Shown: positions 15,747 to 21,636 of the stretch, piece by piece
Position numbering within the stretch: the first letter of the stretch is position 1
How the letters are laid out: every line of letters begins with the position of its first letter
From: a virus
IMG/VR virus record: IMGVR_UViG_3300044464_000008
Coordinates: 1 to 26,556 of that record
DNA: 26,556 bases
Reading direction: 5' to 3' (one strand)
The notes under the pieces: generated by a model
Told to the model about the DNA's origin: nothing
The model's input: the letters and a program-made list of their open reading frames with translations, nothing else
The model's database searches: none
Position numbers and translations under genes: made by a program

Positions 15747-17061
15747 CAGCCGGGGCATCGAACCGGGTGGCCCCACGCATTCCGGCATCCGGGCGACGGC
15801 CGATCTTCCGACCACGCAGCACAAGCGCAACGTCGGTGGGTCTGATGGTGCCGGTCTCTGCGTGTATACCAGTGCGTGGCATTCGGCCATCTGGCAAGAC
15901 GTGCGGTCGCTGTTTGATTTCCGCGCATGGATGCAGCAGCGACCTGGGGGCAGCTACCCCGAGAAGTTTGACACCACCATGAAAGGGTATTGTGCGTCCA
16001 AGGGTATTACGATCCCGGACTACATCCAGCACACCGGGGGTGATGTGGAGTTCTTGCGGTTGGCCTTGCGAACGGGGCGCATGCCGGCTGTCACCTACTG
16101 CGGGGTTGATGGCCAGGGCCGGTATGGTAATCAGGTGATTGCACACATGGTGTCCCTGGCGCACCTTGATAGTGAACGGGCTGCCATCATTGACAACAAC
16201 TTTCCCGGCAACTGGCTGTGGATGACTGCGGCTGAGTTCATCGAGCGGTGGAAGGGGGAACGGGCGAACGGCCAGAAGTATTACGTGAGCGACGGTCGGC
16301 GTCAATTCCCTGTTGGTGGTGGGTGGGCTATTGTGTTCCTCGCGCCCCCTCCCCCACCTTACGTCACCCCTCCATTCGGTGGGGTGTCAGTTGGGCAGTG
16401 TGGCCCGCAAGGTTGCAGCCCCCAACCGCTACCGCTGGCCGGTGACACTAGCTCCGATGCGGTAGGGCTTCCGCCCTCTGATGCTCACGAGTGGGGCATT
16501 TGCATCAATGGTCAATGGGGGTGGAAGCTGAAGGATGCACAGCCCTTGCAAGTTGCAAGCCAGTTCCTTCAAGGTGGGGTGATATCTGACCGAATCCCCC
16601 TAGCACCGAGGTACACTCGACGGGGCACAGAGGTCAGCGCAGATGATGCAATGGTAGCTTTGTCGCTGTCCGACGATTCCGGCAAGTGGAACCTTGCTGT
16701 GGTGGGTGACGCGGCGTTCGTTACGCGAGTGAGGGCAGACCTCTTCACACTGACGAATGAACTGCGGGAGAAGTGCCATGTGCAGACCTACAGCCCCGAT
16801 GCGTGGCAGGTCGCACAGTTCGGGTTGCAATCTGGTGTCACTCTGCGGAAGTCTGCCACCAACCGAATTGCGGCCGACGTTGGCGCTCTGACTCCCGCCG
16901 AGTACACCAGTGTGAAGCTGGCAACGCTCATTGGTGACAAGCCCGTGGTGCCGGTGCCACCGCCAGTGCCCGTGCCCGTGCCACCGCCCATGAAACCGTT
17001 GAACGTCCCACCGTGGGTGTTGCTTGCGCTTCTCGTGGCCCTATTACTTCGGAGGAAATGA
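15697..17061 (+). CDS. Secreted, membrane-anchored cysteine-peptidase-like protein
   Basis: I choose ATG 15697, with an AGGGGG site seven to eight nt upstream, rather than an upstream reading inside the glycosyltransferase gene. The 454-residue product begins with a signal-peptide-like MRHFAICMLGVLLLATSSRG. Next comes a domain that looks papain-fold-like: Cys55 in GLCVYTS, His150 in IAHMVSLAHLD and Asp/Asn at 166-168 in IIDNNFPG, followed by WMTAAEFIERW. A Pro-rich PPPPP stretch, a second unknown domain and a Pro-Val linker (VPVPPP) precede a C-terminal hydrophobic segment and RRK. This fits an exported protein held in the inner membrane. A lysis or entry role is possible. The peptidase reading is by pattern only. 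Confidence 0.78.
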   Translation: MRHFAICMLGVLLLATSSRGIEPGGPTHSGIRATADLPTTQHKRNVGGSDGAGLCVYTSAWHSAIWQDVRSLFDFRAWMQQRPGGSYPEKFDTTMKGYCASKGITIPDYIQHTGGDVEFLRLALRTGRMPAVTYCGVDGQGRYGNQVIAHMVSLAHLDSERAAIIDNNFPGNWLWMTAAEFIERWKGERANGQKYYVSDGRRQFPVGGGWAIVFLAPPPPPYVTPPFGGVSVGQCGPQGCSPQPLPLAGDTSSDAVGLPPSDAHEWGICINGQWGWKLKDAQPLQVASQFLQGGVISDRIPLAPRYTRRGTEVSADDAMVALSLSDDSGKWNLAVVGDAAFVTRVRADLFTLTNELREKCHVQTYSPDAWQVAQFGLQSGVTLRKSATNRIAADVGALTPAEYTSVKLATLIGDKPVVPVPPPVPVPVPPPMKPLNVPPWVLLALLVALLLRRK

Positions 17062-17063
17062 TA

Positions 17064-17336
17064 ATGGACCAACTGAATCTGCTTCTTGCCGGACTGGGAC
17101 CGTGGGGGTATCTCATCGGTGCCCTGTTGCCGTATCTCATCGCGCGGCTGGGCATCAAGGTGCCCAACCCGAACCCCGTGCCGGTTCCGCCGGTGCAGCC
17201 CGCGCCCGTGCTACCTGACCTCAACTCCGGCCGTCCGTTGCTTGATTGGGTTCTGAAGCGGCTGAGTCGGAAGATGCTGGCCGGTGAAAAGCTGGATGAC
17301 GATGAGCGGGCGATGTTTGAGACGGTGCTGAAGTGA
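17064..17336 (+). CDS. Small membrane protein, holin candidate
   Basis: The start is ATG 17064 with GGAGG at 17051-17055, eight nt upstream; an ATG at 17058 is too near the site. The 90-residue product has one hydrophobic segment (LNLLLAGLGPWGYLIGALLPYLIARLGI) broken by a Gly-Pro-Trp-Gly, a Pro-rich spacer (NPNPVPVPPV) and a charged C-terminal helix. This size and shape fit class III-like holins or small anchored proteins. It is the last gene of the late cluster, next to the possible lysis peptidase. The palindromic terminator follows two nt after the stop. Confidence 0.72.
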   Translation: MDQLNLLLAGLGPWGYLIGALLPYLIARLGIKVPNPNPVPVPPVQPAPVLPDLNSGRPLLDWVLKRLSRKMLAGEKLDDDERAMFETVLK

Positions 17337-17338
17337 TA

Positions 17339-17373
17339 GAAGCCCCGCCTTGCAAATTGCAAGGCGGGGCTTC
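17339..17373 (+). terminator. Perfect 35-nt palindrome between convergent clusters (bidirectional terminator)
   Basis: Seventeen-base arms pair perfectly around a single central A, starting at GAAGCCCCGCC. The G+C-rich outer stem is followed by TTCCTTCG on the + side. It lies two nt after the last late gene and six nt before the end of the convergent - strand cluster, so it can stop both. Its core, 17350-17362, is a perfect copy of the dispersed TTGCAA-N-TTGCAA motif, so protein binding and termination may be combined here. Confidence 0.85.
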
Positions 17374-17378
17374 CTTCG

Positions 17379-17522
17379 TTACGGTTCCTCGTTGAGAACC
17401 TGTTGACAGTTGACGACCCGCCCGTTGCGTTCGATCCCACAGGCCATCAGCATCACGCTGATGACTGCAATCATCATGAGCGCTTGGAGCGCCCCACACC
17501 CACAGGCGATAAAGTCTCGCAT
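17379..17522 (-). CDS. Tiny membrane protein, possible lipoprotein-like
   Basis: Not in most gene-length filters: 47 residues, MRDFIACGC, then a hydrophobic ALMMIAVISVMLMACG and a short polar tail (IERNGRVVNCQQ). The hydrophobic stretch ends in a Cys-Gly that resembles a lipobox but without a classical N-terminal charge pattern. A weak GGTGA precedes the ATG. It overlaps the upstream gene by 49 nt, and its stop sits six nt from the terminator palindrome. It may be a small membrane protein of the early cluster. Coding status is plausible but not proven. Confidence 0.5.
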   Translation of the reverse strand: MRDFIACGCGALQALMMIAVISVMLMACGIERNGRVVNCQQVLNEEP

Positions 17523-17710
17523 GTATCACCATCGCTCATGAGATACTCTACGCACTCGGAGTGTGGCGCAGGGCCATACTCCACGCTAGCAGTTCCCCAG
17601 GTTCGATTTCCCTTGACCTGTTGTAGTGCGTTGGCCCTCACTACAACCGACCGCTGCGCACTCAGCTTGATGAGGACGCACGCACGGCCGTTGAACGGTA
17701 TCTCTTGCAT
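17474..17710 (-). CDS. Hypothetical protein
   Basis: The 78-residue product is not recognised. It begins MQEIPFNGRACVLIKLSAQ and has a middle VKGNRTWGTASVEYG and a C-terminal half with two Cys (ECVEY, DTCETL). No signal peptide or membrane segment is clear. The start has only a weak TTGGA upstream. Its first 49 nt overlap the preceding - strand gene and its last 49 nt overlap the tiny membrane gene, which is a compact arrangement for early phage genes. Confidence 0.5.
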   Translation of the reverse strand: MQEIPFNGRACVLIKLSAQRSVVVRANALQQVKGNRTWGTASVEYGPAPHSECVEYLMSDGDTCETLSPVGVGRSKRS

Positions 17711-17922
17711 GAGTATTCCAAGTGGACGGTGGTGAGGAACTTGCGCCCAGCATACACAGCATAGGACAGCTTCCCCAGCGTCACCACCCTATCGGCGTCC
17801 GGCCATCCGGTTCGCGTGGCACTGAGGACAGCAGTATAACGGCTGCGTGCCCAAACCTTGCGCGGCTTCAGCCAAGTTCCGTAGGCATCGCGGGTCAGGA
17901 TTTGTAGGCGGAACCCGCGCAT
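17662..17922 (-). CDS. Small basic hypothetical protein
   Basis: The start ATG at 17922 has GGAG eight nt upstream, a good site. The 86-residue product is basic, with MRGFRLQILTRDAYG, a KPRKVWARSRYTA segment and VVTLGKLSYAVYAGRKF, and a Ser-rich end. No family is recognised. It lies in a different frame from the overlapping small membrane protein 17789-18019, sharing 134 nt, so at least one of the two may be shorter in reality than drawn. Coding is supported by its site and by VVTLGKLS-like beta pattern, but not by any homologue I can name. Confidence 0.55.
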   Translation of the reverse strand: MRGFRLQILTRDAYGTWLKPRKVWARSRYTAVLSATRTGWPDADRVVTLGKLSYAVYAGRKFLTTVHLEYSCKRYRSTAVRASSSS

Positions 17923-18019
17923 TCTTCTCACTCCAGAGGAAGGCAGCCGACACGAAACCCAAGAGGAAAGCCGCGTATACACACAGCCACGTCGGGTCAA
18001 CGTCTTCTAGCAGCATCAT
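17789..18019 (-). CDS. Small single-pass membrane protein
   Basis: The start ATG at 18019 has AAGGA six nt upstream. The 76-residue product has a short acidic start (MMLLEDVDPT), then a hydrophobic WLCVYAAFLLGFVSAAFLW segment and a polar tail with CCPQCHA near the end. The tail overlaps the next gene in a second frame. The membrane segment and site support translation at least of the first 45 residues. The role is unknown; small membrane proteins are common in early phage regions. Confidence 0.55.
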   Translation of the reverse strand: MMLLEDVDPTWLCVYAAFLLGFVSAAFLWSEKNARVPPTNPDPRCLRNLAEAAQGLGTQPLYCCPQCHANRMAGRR

Positions 18020-18032
18020 GGTGAATCCTTCT

Positions 18033-18059
18033 GCTACCCTGACAGTGAGTCAGGGTAGC
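18033..18059 (-). promoter_or_regulatory. Hairpin upstream of the small membrane gene
   Basis: GCTACCCTGAC pairs perfectly with GTCAGGGTAGC around an AGTGA loop (read on the + strand). It lies 14 nt upstream of the start at 18019 and partly abuts its ribosome site, so it could be an operator, a terminator or an RNA stability element. No T-run follows on either strand. Confidence 0.5.
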
Positions 18060-18067
18060 TGGGTTTG

Positions 18068-18095
18068 CAAGCCACGCAGGGGGATGCGTGGCTTG
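18068..18095 (-). promoter_or_regulatory. Second perfect hairpin between the ParB-like and membrane genes
   Basis: CAAGCCACGCA pairs perfectly with TGCGTGGCTTG around a GGGGGA loop (+ strand). It lies between the end of the ParB-like gene (18140) and the hairpin at 18033-18059, with only eight nt between the two. The rest of the 120-nt gap holds no gene that I can see. A transcription terminator for the ParB-like gene is the simplest reading, though without a U-run. Confidence 0.5.
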
Positions 18096-18139
18096 GGCTA
18101 CACGGGAAAATGGGACTGGCATGAGGCAGGGAGCGGGGT

Positions 18140-19162
18140 TTACTTCACCGGGGTCTCTTTCGAGTAGTCCACACCTTCCAACTTGCACACGAGCTTGGCA
18201 ACCTCTTCCTCATCACACTCGCCGACGACGTAGGACATGAAGGATTGTGCCACGGTGCGGATGACGACGTGTGTGTCATCACCCGTGTATCGCGCCATCA
18301 TGTCCTTGACCTGCTTAATGCTCCTCTGGGTGGTGACACGGATTGGCTTGGTGCGGCGCGGCGCGAGCGGGGCTGCAACCCCGCTCGACTTCGGGACTGC
18401 GGTGGTGGTGTCAACCACAGTCGGCGGGACGGTAGGCGGGGTTGCCGCGGGCGGGCTGGCACCTTCCGGGTTGGCTTCGTTCAACTTACGGAGCTTCTCA
18501 TCCTCGCGGTGGTCCCGCGCGGACAGCTTGCGTGCGGTCTCCTGTACCACGTCCGCTGTGACGTGCCCAACCTCGATGAGTGCGGCACGCTGGTCTTCCG
18601 GAACTTTCAGCAGTGCGAGGGCCGCAGACACGGCGATGTCACCCGTGTGAACGCGACGTTGTGTGTCCTCATCCAACTCCAGCAGCTTCTTGGCGCGGGA
18701 GACACGCCCCGCATCCCACCCGTACAGTTTGGCGATTTGCGCCCCCGTGTAACCGTCGTCGCGCAGTTCCCGTTGGCGGTAGGCGTGATCGATTTCGCTC
18801 AGCTCGGTGCGGTCGGTGTTCTCCCGAATATTCATCTCGCGGAGCAACTTCGCGTCATCCCCGGAGACTAGCTTGACCTCCAACGTAAACTCGGGGTTGT
18901 GCTTCTCCATCTCGCATCCCGCCAGCCAGCGGGTGAACCCGACCACGAGGTTGGGCTTACCACCCGAACCGCGGTAGCACAGCACCGGCTGTAGCTGTCC
19001 ACTGGCGCGGAAGCTGGACACCATCCGCTTAACCGCGGTGTGGTCTTCATCCGCGAACTTGCTCCGACCACGCTTCGCCATGTCAGCCACGATGAGGCTG
19101 GGCTTGATGTTCGCGGTCTCACCCTTGACGGCATCCACCTTGAACAGCTTGGAAACGGCCAT
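18140..19162 (-). CDS. ParB-like DNA-binding protein
   Basis: The start is ATG 19162, with AGGAG eight nt upstream, rather than an upstream reading. The 340-residue product has a ParB/Srx-like N-terminal domain (about 35-115, with LQPVLCYRG, VVGFTRWLAG and IRENTDRTELSE, matching the usual ENL.R..L..IE box). A helix-turn-helix region follows (about 125-185, GYTGAQIAKLYGWDAGRVSRAKKLL), then a Pro-rich linker and a unique C-terminal domain. ParB proteins bind palindromic sites and can spread on DNA using CTP. No ParA-type ATPase lies beside it. It is the best candidate in this window for recognising the dispersed TTGCAA palindrome. Transcription regulation or genome organisation are alternatives. 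Confidence 0.88.
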   Translation of the reverse strand: MAVSKLFKVDAVKGETANIKPSLIVADMAKRGRSKFADEDHTAVKRMVSSFRASGQLQPVLCYRGSGGKPNLVVGFTRWLAGCEMEKHNPEFTLEVKLVSGDDAKLLREMNIRENTDRTELSEIDHAYRQRELRDDGYTGAQIAKLYGWDAGRVSRAKKLLELDEDTQRRVHTGDIAVSAALALLKVPEDQRAALIEVGHVTADVVQETARKLSARDHREDEKLRKLNEANPEGASPPAATPPTVPPTVVDTTTAVPKSSGVAAPLAPRRTKPIRVTTQRSIKQVKDMMARYTGDDTHVVIRTVAQSFMSYVVGECDEEEVAKLVCKLEGVDYSKETPVK

Positions 19163-19192
19163 CTGAACCACTCCTAACAGGAACCTTGTGTA

Positions 19193-19217
19193 CCCTCCCG
19201 GCGAAGTGCCGGGAGGG
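19193..19217 (-). promoter_or_regulatory. G+C-rich hairpin upstream of the ParB-like gene
   Basis: CCCTCCCGGC (19193-19202) pairs with GCCGGGAGGG (19208-19217) around a GAAGT loop. It lies 11 nt from the end of the upstream gene and 31 nt before the ParB-like start. Neither strand carries a downstream T-run, so it may be a processing or stability element or a weak terminator. Confidence 0.5.
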
Positions 19218-19228
19218 AAAACCAACCA

Positions 19229-19453
19229 TCAGATGCTGTCAATAAGGACGGTAACGAGGTCAGAGTCGGAAGCGAACCCGAAATGTGCGCCGATAGCAAT
19301 GGCTTCCGGGATGTTCCGCGGAGCGCCGCAGAGACAGAGGCGGACATAGGTGTCCTCATCCACTCCGGGGATGCTCTCAGGCAGGTTGTGTGCGAGGAAA
19401 AACGGGTCCGACTTCACACGCTTCGCAAAGTGCTTCATCGCGTCGCTGACCAT
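19229..19453 (-). CDS. Small hypothetical protein
   Basis: The start ATG at 19453 has AGGGGG about five nt upstream. The 74-residue product contains MVSDAMKHFAKRVKS and NLPESIPGVDEDTY, a Cys pair (RLCLCGAP) and a final SDSDLVTVLIDSI. No family is recognised. It lies first after a candidate early promoter at 19488-19515 and before the hairpin and ParB-like gene, so it may be co-transcribed with ParB. The upstream reading to 19522 runs through the palindrome and promoter and is unlikely. Confidence 0.68.
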   Translation of the reverse strand: MVSDAMKHFAKRVKSDPFFLAHNLPESIPGVDEDTYVRLCLCGAPRNIPEAIAIGAHFGFASDSDLVTVLIDSI

Positions 19454-19487
19454 CTCAACCCCCTGTGTTCGTCGTCTGGACAAGGCC

Positions 19488-19515
19488 ATAGTAGCATGGT
19501 CATCCCGGATTGCAA
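19488..19515 (-). promoter_or_regulatory. Candidate early promoter overlapping the dispersed palindrome
   Basis: On the - strand TTGCAA (19510-19515) lies 16 nt from TACTAT (19488-19493), a fair sigma-70-like pair. Initiation near 19481 would leave a leader of about 28 nt before the ATG at 19453. The -35 hexamer is one arm of the palindrome at 19502-19530. A protein bound there would block or alter initiation, so this is also a candidate operator. Confidence 0.5.
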
Positions 19516-19530
19516 GTTGCAATCCGGGAT
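19502..19530. repeat. Perfect 29-nt palindrome with dispersed motif at its centre
   Basis: ATCCCGGATTGCAA and TTGCAATCCGGGAT flank a central G. The inner 13 nt (19510-19522) match the dispersed motif exactly. A similar TTGCAATTTGCAATCCGGGAT core occurs inside the tail protein gene near 12420, where one extended flank is preserved. It lies between the 19229-19453 and 19543-19770 genes and overlaps the candidate promoter. Confidence 0.75.
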
Positions 19531-19542
19531 TAGGACGAAGTT

Positions 19543-19770
19543 TTACAGAGGGCTACCATGCCGCACACCAACCACCACCTGCACCCCGACCGGGATGTTA
19601 GCGGCGCGGAGGGCGGCGCGGGTCGTGCGATGCCAGCCGCTTAGCTCGCGGGTGACACGGGCAGTCAGCTTGCCATCACGCTGACGCGGGGTGTACGTGT
19701 AGAGGGCAACCGCCACGTAGGGGTAGCCCTTCTTGCAGCCGACGTTCCGAACTGATGCGACCTGAACCAT
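19543..19770 (-). CDS. Small hypothetical protein
   Basis: The start ATG at 19770 has GGGAG seven nt upstream. The 75-residue product is basic and beta-rich: MVQVASVRNVGCKKG, PYVAVALYTYTPRQRDGKLT and a C-terminal NIPVGVQVVVGV strand. No family is recognised. The pattern of paired strands and basic residues could suit a nucleic-acid-binding small protein, but that is a guess. It lies between a 27-nt hairpin upstream and the palindrome downstream, so it may be an independently regulated early gene. Confidence 0.65.
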   Translation of the reverse strand: MVQVASVRNVGCKKGYPYVAVALYTYTPRQRDGKLTARVTRELSGWHRTTRAALRAANIPVGVQVVVGVRHGSPL

Positions 19771-19787
19771 GTTAACTCTCCCGGTGA

Positions 19788-19814
19788 TACCCACCCGCAC
19801 AGTGCGGGTGGGTA
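19788..19814 (-). promoter_or_regulatory. 27-nt palindromic hairpin between two small genes
   Basis: TACCCACCCGCAC and GTGCGGGTGGGTA flank a central A; a realistic stem is about 10 bp with an ACAGT-type loop. It lies between the end of the 44-residue gene (19825) and the start at 19770. It looks like the hairpins at 19193 and 18033 in size and in lacking a T-run. Confidence 0.5.
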
Positions 19815-19824
19815 GTTGAGGGCT

Positions 19825-19959
19825 TTAGCGTTCGGCCCGTTCTTCGAGATAGCAGCGGCCGATGAGTTGGGCGTCCGCTTCCGTCGCGTTCACGATGGCA
19901 GCCGCGAGTGCATCCTGCCAGTTGTTGACCTTCACCAGTGCCGCGTTCGTCTTGCTCAT
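19825..19959 (-). CDS. Tiny hypothetical protein (44 aa)
   Basis: The ATG at 19959 has AGGGG five nt upstream, a good site. The 44-residue product reads MSKTNAALVKVNNWQDALAA and then AIVNATEADAQL and a charged end (LEERAER), a probable helix. No family is recognised. It is too short for usual gene finders but has a site, a normal start and a fitting place between two hairpin-flanked genes. Its downstream neighbour begins after the hairpin at 19788-19814. Confidence 0.6.
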   Translation of the reverse strand: MSKTNAALVKVNNWQDALAAAIVNATEADAQLIGRCYLEERAER

Positions 19960-19998
19960 CTCAGCCCCTTGTGTTTGTGTCACCCACCCGACAACATC

Positions 19999-20026
19999 AA
20001 TCTACCATGCAACCGGCTGCGTGCAA
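19999..20026 (-). promoter_or_regulatory. Candidate promoter for the small early genes
   Basis: On the - strand TTGCAC (20021-20026) and TAGATT (19999-20004) are 16 nt apart, close in form to the promoter at 19488-19515. A copy of the dispersed motif (20045-20057) lies about 19 nt upstream of the -35 box. The rest of 19960-20064 shows no gene. The match is only fair and this is a weak call. Confidence 0.3.
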
Positions 20027-20064
20027 CCCCAGATTTTCGTTTTCTTGAAAGTTGCAAGATTCCC

Positions 20065-20421
20065 CTAGGAAAACCACTCCGAACATTCCTCTTGCAAGTA
20101 GTCGAGCAGTGGGGCAAGCACCGGGCTGGGGTCAAGGCAGATGCCCCGCATCAGGGCATGTAGCTGCCCGAAGTCTTGGTGGTACTCATTACGCGGCGGA
20201 TCAAACCAAGACACCGTGTAGCCCGATAGCGTGGTCAGGATTCGTAGGTCAAACACCCTGCCTCTGGTGTCAGGGAACTCACGGCACCGTCTGCCAGCCA
20301 GGACGTTGACGAATGTGCCGTTGTCGTTGTGCAGGGCGATCATATCCCAGCCGGTATCCAAACCGAACCGCACGAACGGCCCTGCGTGGTGTGTAACGTC
20401 TGGTACAGGAACAGGTTCCAT
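20065..20421 (-). CDS. Hypothetical protein
   Basis: The 118-residue product is not recognised. It begins MEPVPVPDVTHHAG and continues through VRFGLDTGWDMIALHND, a VLAGRRCREFPDTRGRVFDLR stretch split by charged residues, and a C-terminal helix with LQEECSEWF. The mix of beta and charged residues suggests a small globular cytosolic protein. GAGG lies about ten nt upstream of the ATG. It follows the tiny gene 20434-20592 closely. Confidence 0.68.
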   Translation of the reverse strand: MEPVPVPDVTHHAGPFVRFGLDTGWDMIALHNDNGTFVNVLAGRRCREFPDTRGRVFDLRILTTLSGYTVSWFDPPRNEYHQDFGQLHALMRGICLDPSPVLAPLLDYLQEECSEWFS

Positions 20422-20433
20422 CGGCGACCAACC

Positions 20434-20592
20434 TCAGTGCCAGGGAAGTTGCAAGATACGTATGCTGTTGGACAAGGTCAGAAAGCTTGCAAATTTCAAC
20501 CCGTAGGGCGGCAACTCGGCGACACGCTTGGCTGCCACCAAGTCCCACTCTTCCACGAGCGCAACGATGTCAACTTGCACTTTCAAGTTCAT
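20434..20592 (-). CDS. Tiny hypothetical protein (52 aa)
   Basis: The ATG at 20592 has GGGAG eight nt upstream. The 52-residue product reads MNLKVQVDIVALVEEWDLV, then a RVAELPPYGLKFASF middle and LTLSNSIRILQLPWH at the end. No family is recognised. It overlaps the end of the HD-domain gene by 23 nt in another frame, a usual phage arrangement. The dispersed motif copy at 20487-20499 lies inside its coding region. Another imperfect, 12-nt variant lies near its start at 20575-20586. Confidence 0.6.
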   Translation of the reverse strand: MNLKVQVDIVALVEEWDLVAAKRVAELPPYGLKFASFLTLSNSIRILQLPWH

Positions 20593-21094
20593 GTTTGACT
20601 CTCCCATAAGCATAGATGAATAAGTGTCGAGTCTCGTGTGGTTCCCGACGCTTCACGACCCCAGCATCGGCAAACTGACCCTGGGTGAAGAAATGCCATT
20701 CCTCCATGGCCCCAACCGCGTTGTCAATTGCTTTCAACTCTGGGGTGTGGAGGTACGGGATACCCCAAGCGTCGAACAGCACGCTGGTAACGTGTTGCTC
20801 GAAGTCCCTGTACCATTTCATTTCGGGCCGGTGCTTCAACCAACGTGGCATATCTTTGCACACAGCTTCCCCCATGTCGTGGCAGAGGGCATTTATGAGC
20901 AGCACGGCATCCGCGGAGGTCTTACGTGCGAGGTCATAGCACGCTAGCTGATGGTCAAGCACCGACCACGGGGTTGGAGTCATCCCACCCCACCGGGGTT
21001 CGTTGCTGAGCGCGTACATGCAGTCATGTACGGACAGCTTACGTAGGTCGGCATCGTTGAATGCATCGAGCATTCGCCCGGTCACTGTGAGCAT
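20570..21094 (-). CDS. HD-domain phosphohydrolase
   Basis: The 174-residue product starts at ATG 21094 with GGAG eight nt upstream. It shows the classic small-phage HD pattern: CMYALSNEPRWGG, then SVLDHQ (His48), HDMGEA (His72, Asp73, Glu76), KDMPRWLK (Asp81), and an EQHV helix. Such metal-dependent proteins in the YfbR/HDDC2-like group often hydrolyse nucleotides, for instance dNMPs or dATP; the substrate is not set by these motifs. It lies in the run with the dGTPHyd_N-like protein, a DUF4406 protein and a polymerase, so dNTP pool control is a good reading. Confidence 0.88.
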   Translation of the reverse strand: MLTVTGRMLDAFNDADLRKLSVHDCMYALSNEPRWGGMTPTPWSVLDHQLACYDLARKTSADAVLLINALCHDMGEAVCKDMPRWLKHRPEMKWYRDFEQHVTSVLFDAWGIPYLHTPELKAIDNAVGAMEEWHFFTQGQFADAGVVKRREPHETRHLFIYAYGRVKHELESAS

Positions 21095-21636
21095 AGCTGC
21101 ATCTCCAGCGCGAACAGGATGCGGCATGCCGCATGATTCAAGTGGGGTTCCTGTGTGTCCCCAGTCTGTAGCGCGAGCAGATGGATGAGCGCGTGGTTCA
21201 GATGCTCAGTGACCGTGATGTTCCGCCAGTTGCCTTCCCCGTACTTCTCCGCGCCGACCTTCAGTGTGGCTGCCACATCCAGCACAGCCAGGGCGGGAAG
21301 TAGATCGGCGCGGTACGCCACCGCCCCCTGCCTACCCCCAAGTTCGTTGGTGTGGGTCTCGGTGGGGATGTTGACGCGCATAGCGGCTGGGGGCTGCGTG
21401 GTCGTGGTGGGGAAAGTGGCCCAACAGACATCACACATGCCGTACTCATTGCCCCACTTGCCGTGCTTGTCGCATCGCTTGGCTAGCACGGTCGTGATCG
21501 ACCAGCCCCCAACATAGGACGGATCGGGAACGGAATCAACCCGCACGATGGGTGGGAAGTCTGCCACAGCGCGGGTTGCGTTGATCTTCTGCAAATCATA
21601 CGGTGGCGCACCAATGGGGCCAAAGTTCTCTAACAT
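21082..21636 (-). CDS. dATP/dGTP diphosphohydrolase N-domain-like protein
   Basis: The 184-residue product carries a late domain of the DUF5664/dGTPHyd_N type: NELGGRQGAVAYRADLL, AATLKVGAEKYGEGNWR, TEHLNHALIHL and HLNHAACRILFALEMQL in the expected order (about 97-182). The fold is MazG/NTP-PPase-like and members act on dNTPs or are unknown. An early half includes CDKHGKWG and GMCDVCWA, a possible zinc-binding insertion before the domain. The start is in a TAATG overlap with the upstream gene; it overlaps the HD gene by 13 nt. It may act in nucleotide pool control for replication or DNA modification. Confidence 0.8.
   Translation of the reverse strand: MLENFGPIGAPPYDLQKINATRAVADFPPIVRVDSVPDPSYVGGWSITTVLAKRCDKHGKWGNEYGMCDVCWATFPTTTTQPPAAMRVNIPTETHTNELGGRQGAVAYRADLLPALAVLDVAATLKVGAEKYGEGNWRNITVTEHLNHALIHLLALQTGDTQEPHLNHAACRILFALEMQLCSQ

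Noticed and set aside
20440-20452. Possible extra motif copy GGGAAGTTGCAA, with similar half sites near 10071, 18066, 20093 and 22397
   Set aside because: Only one arm is preserved, so I did not count these among the copies.
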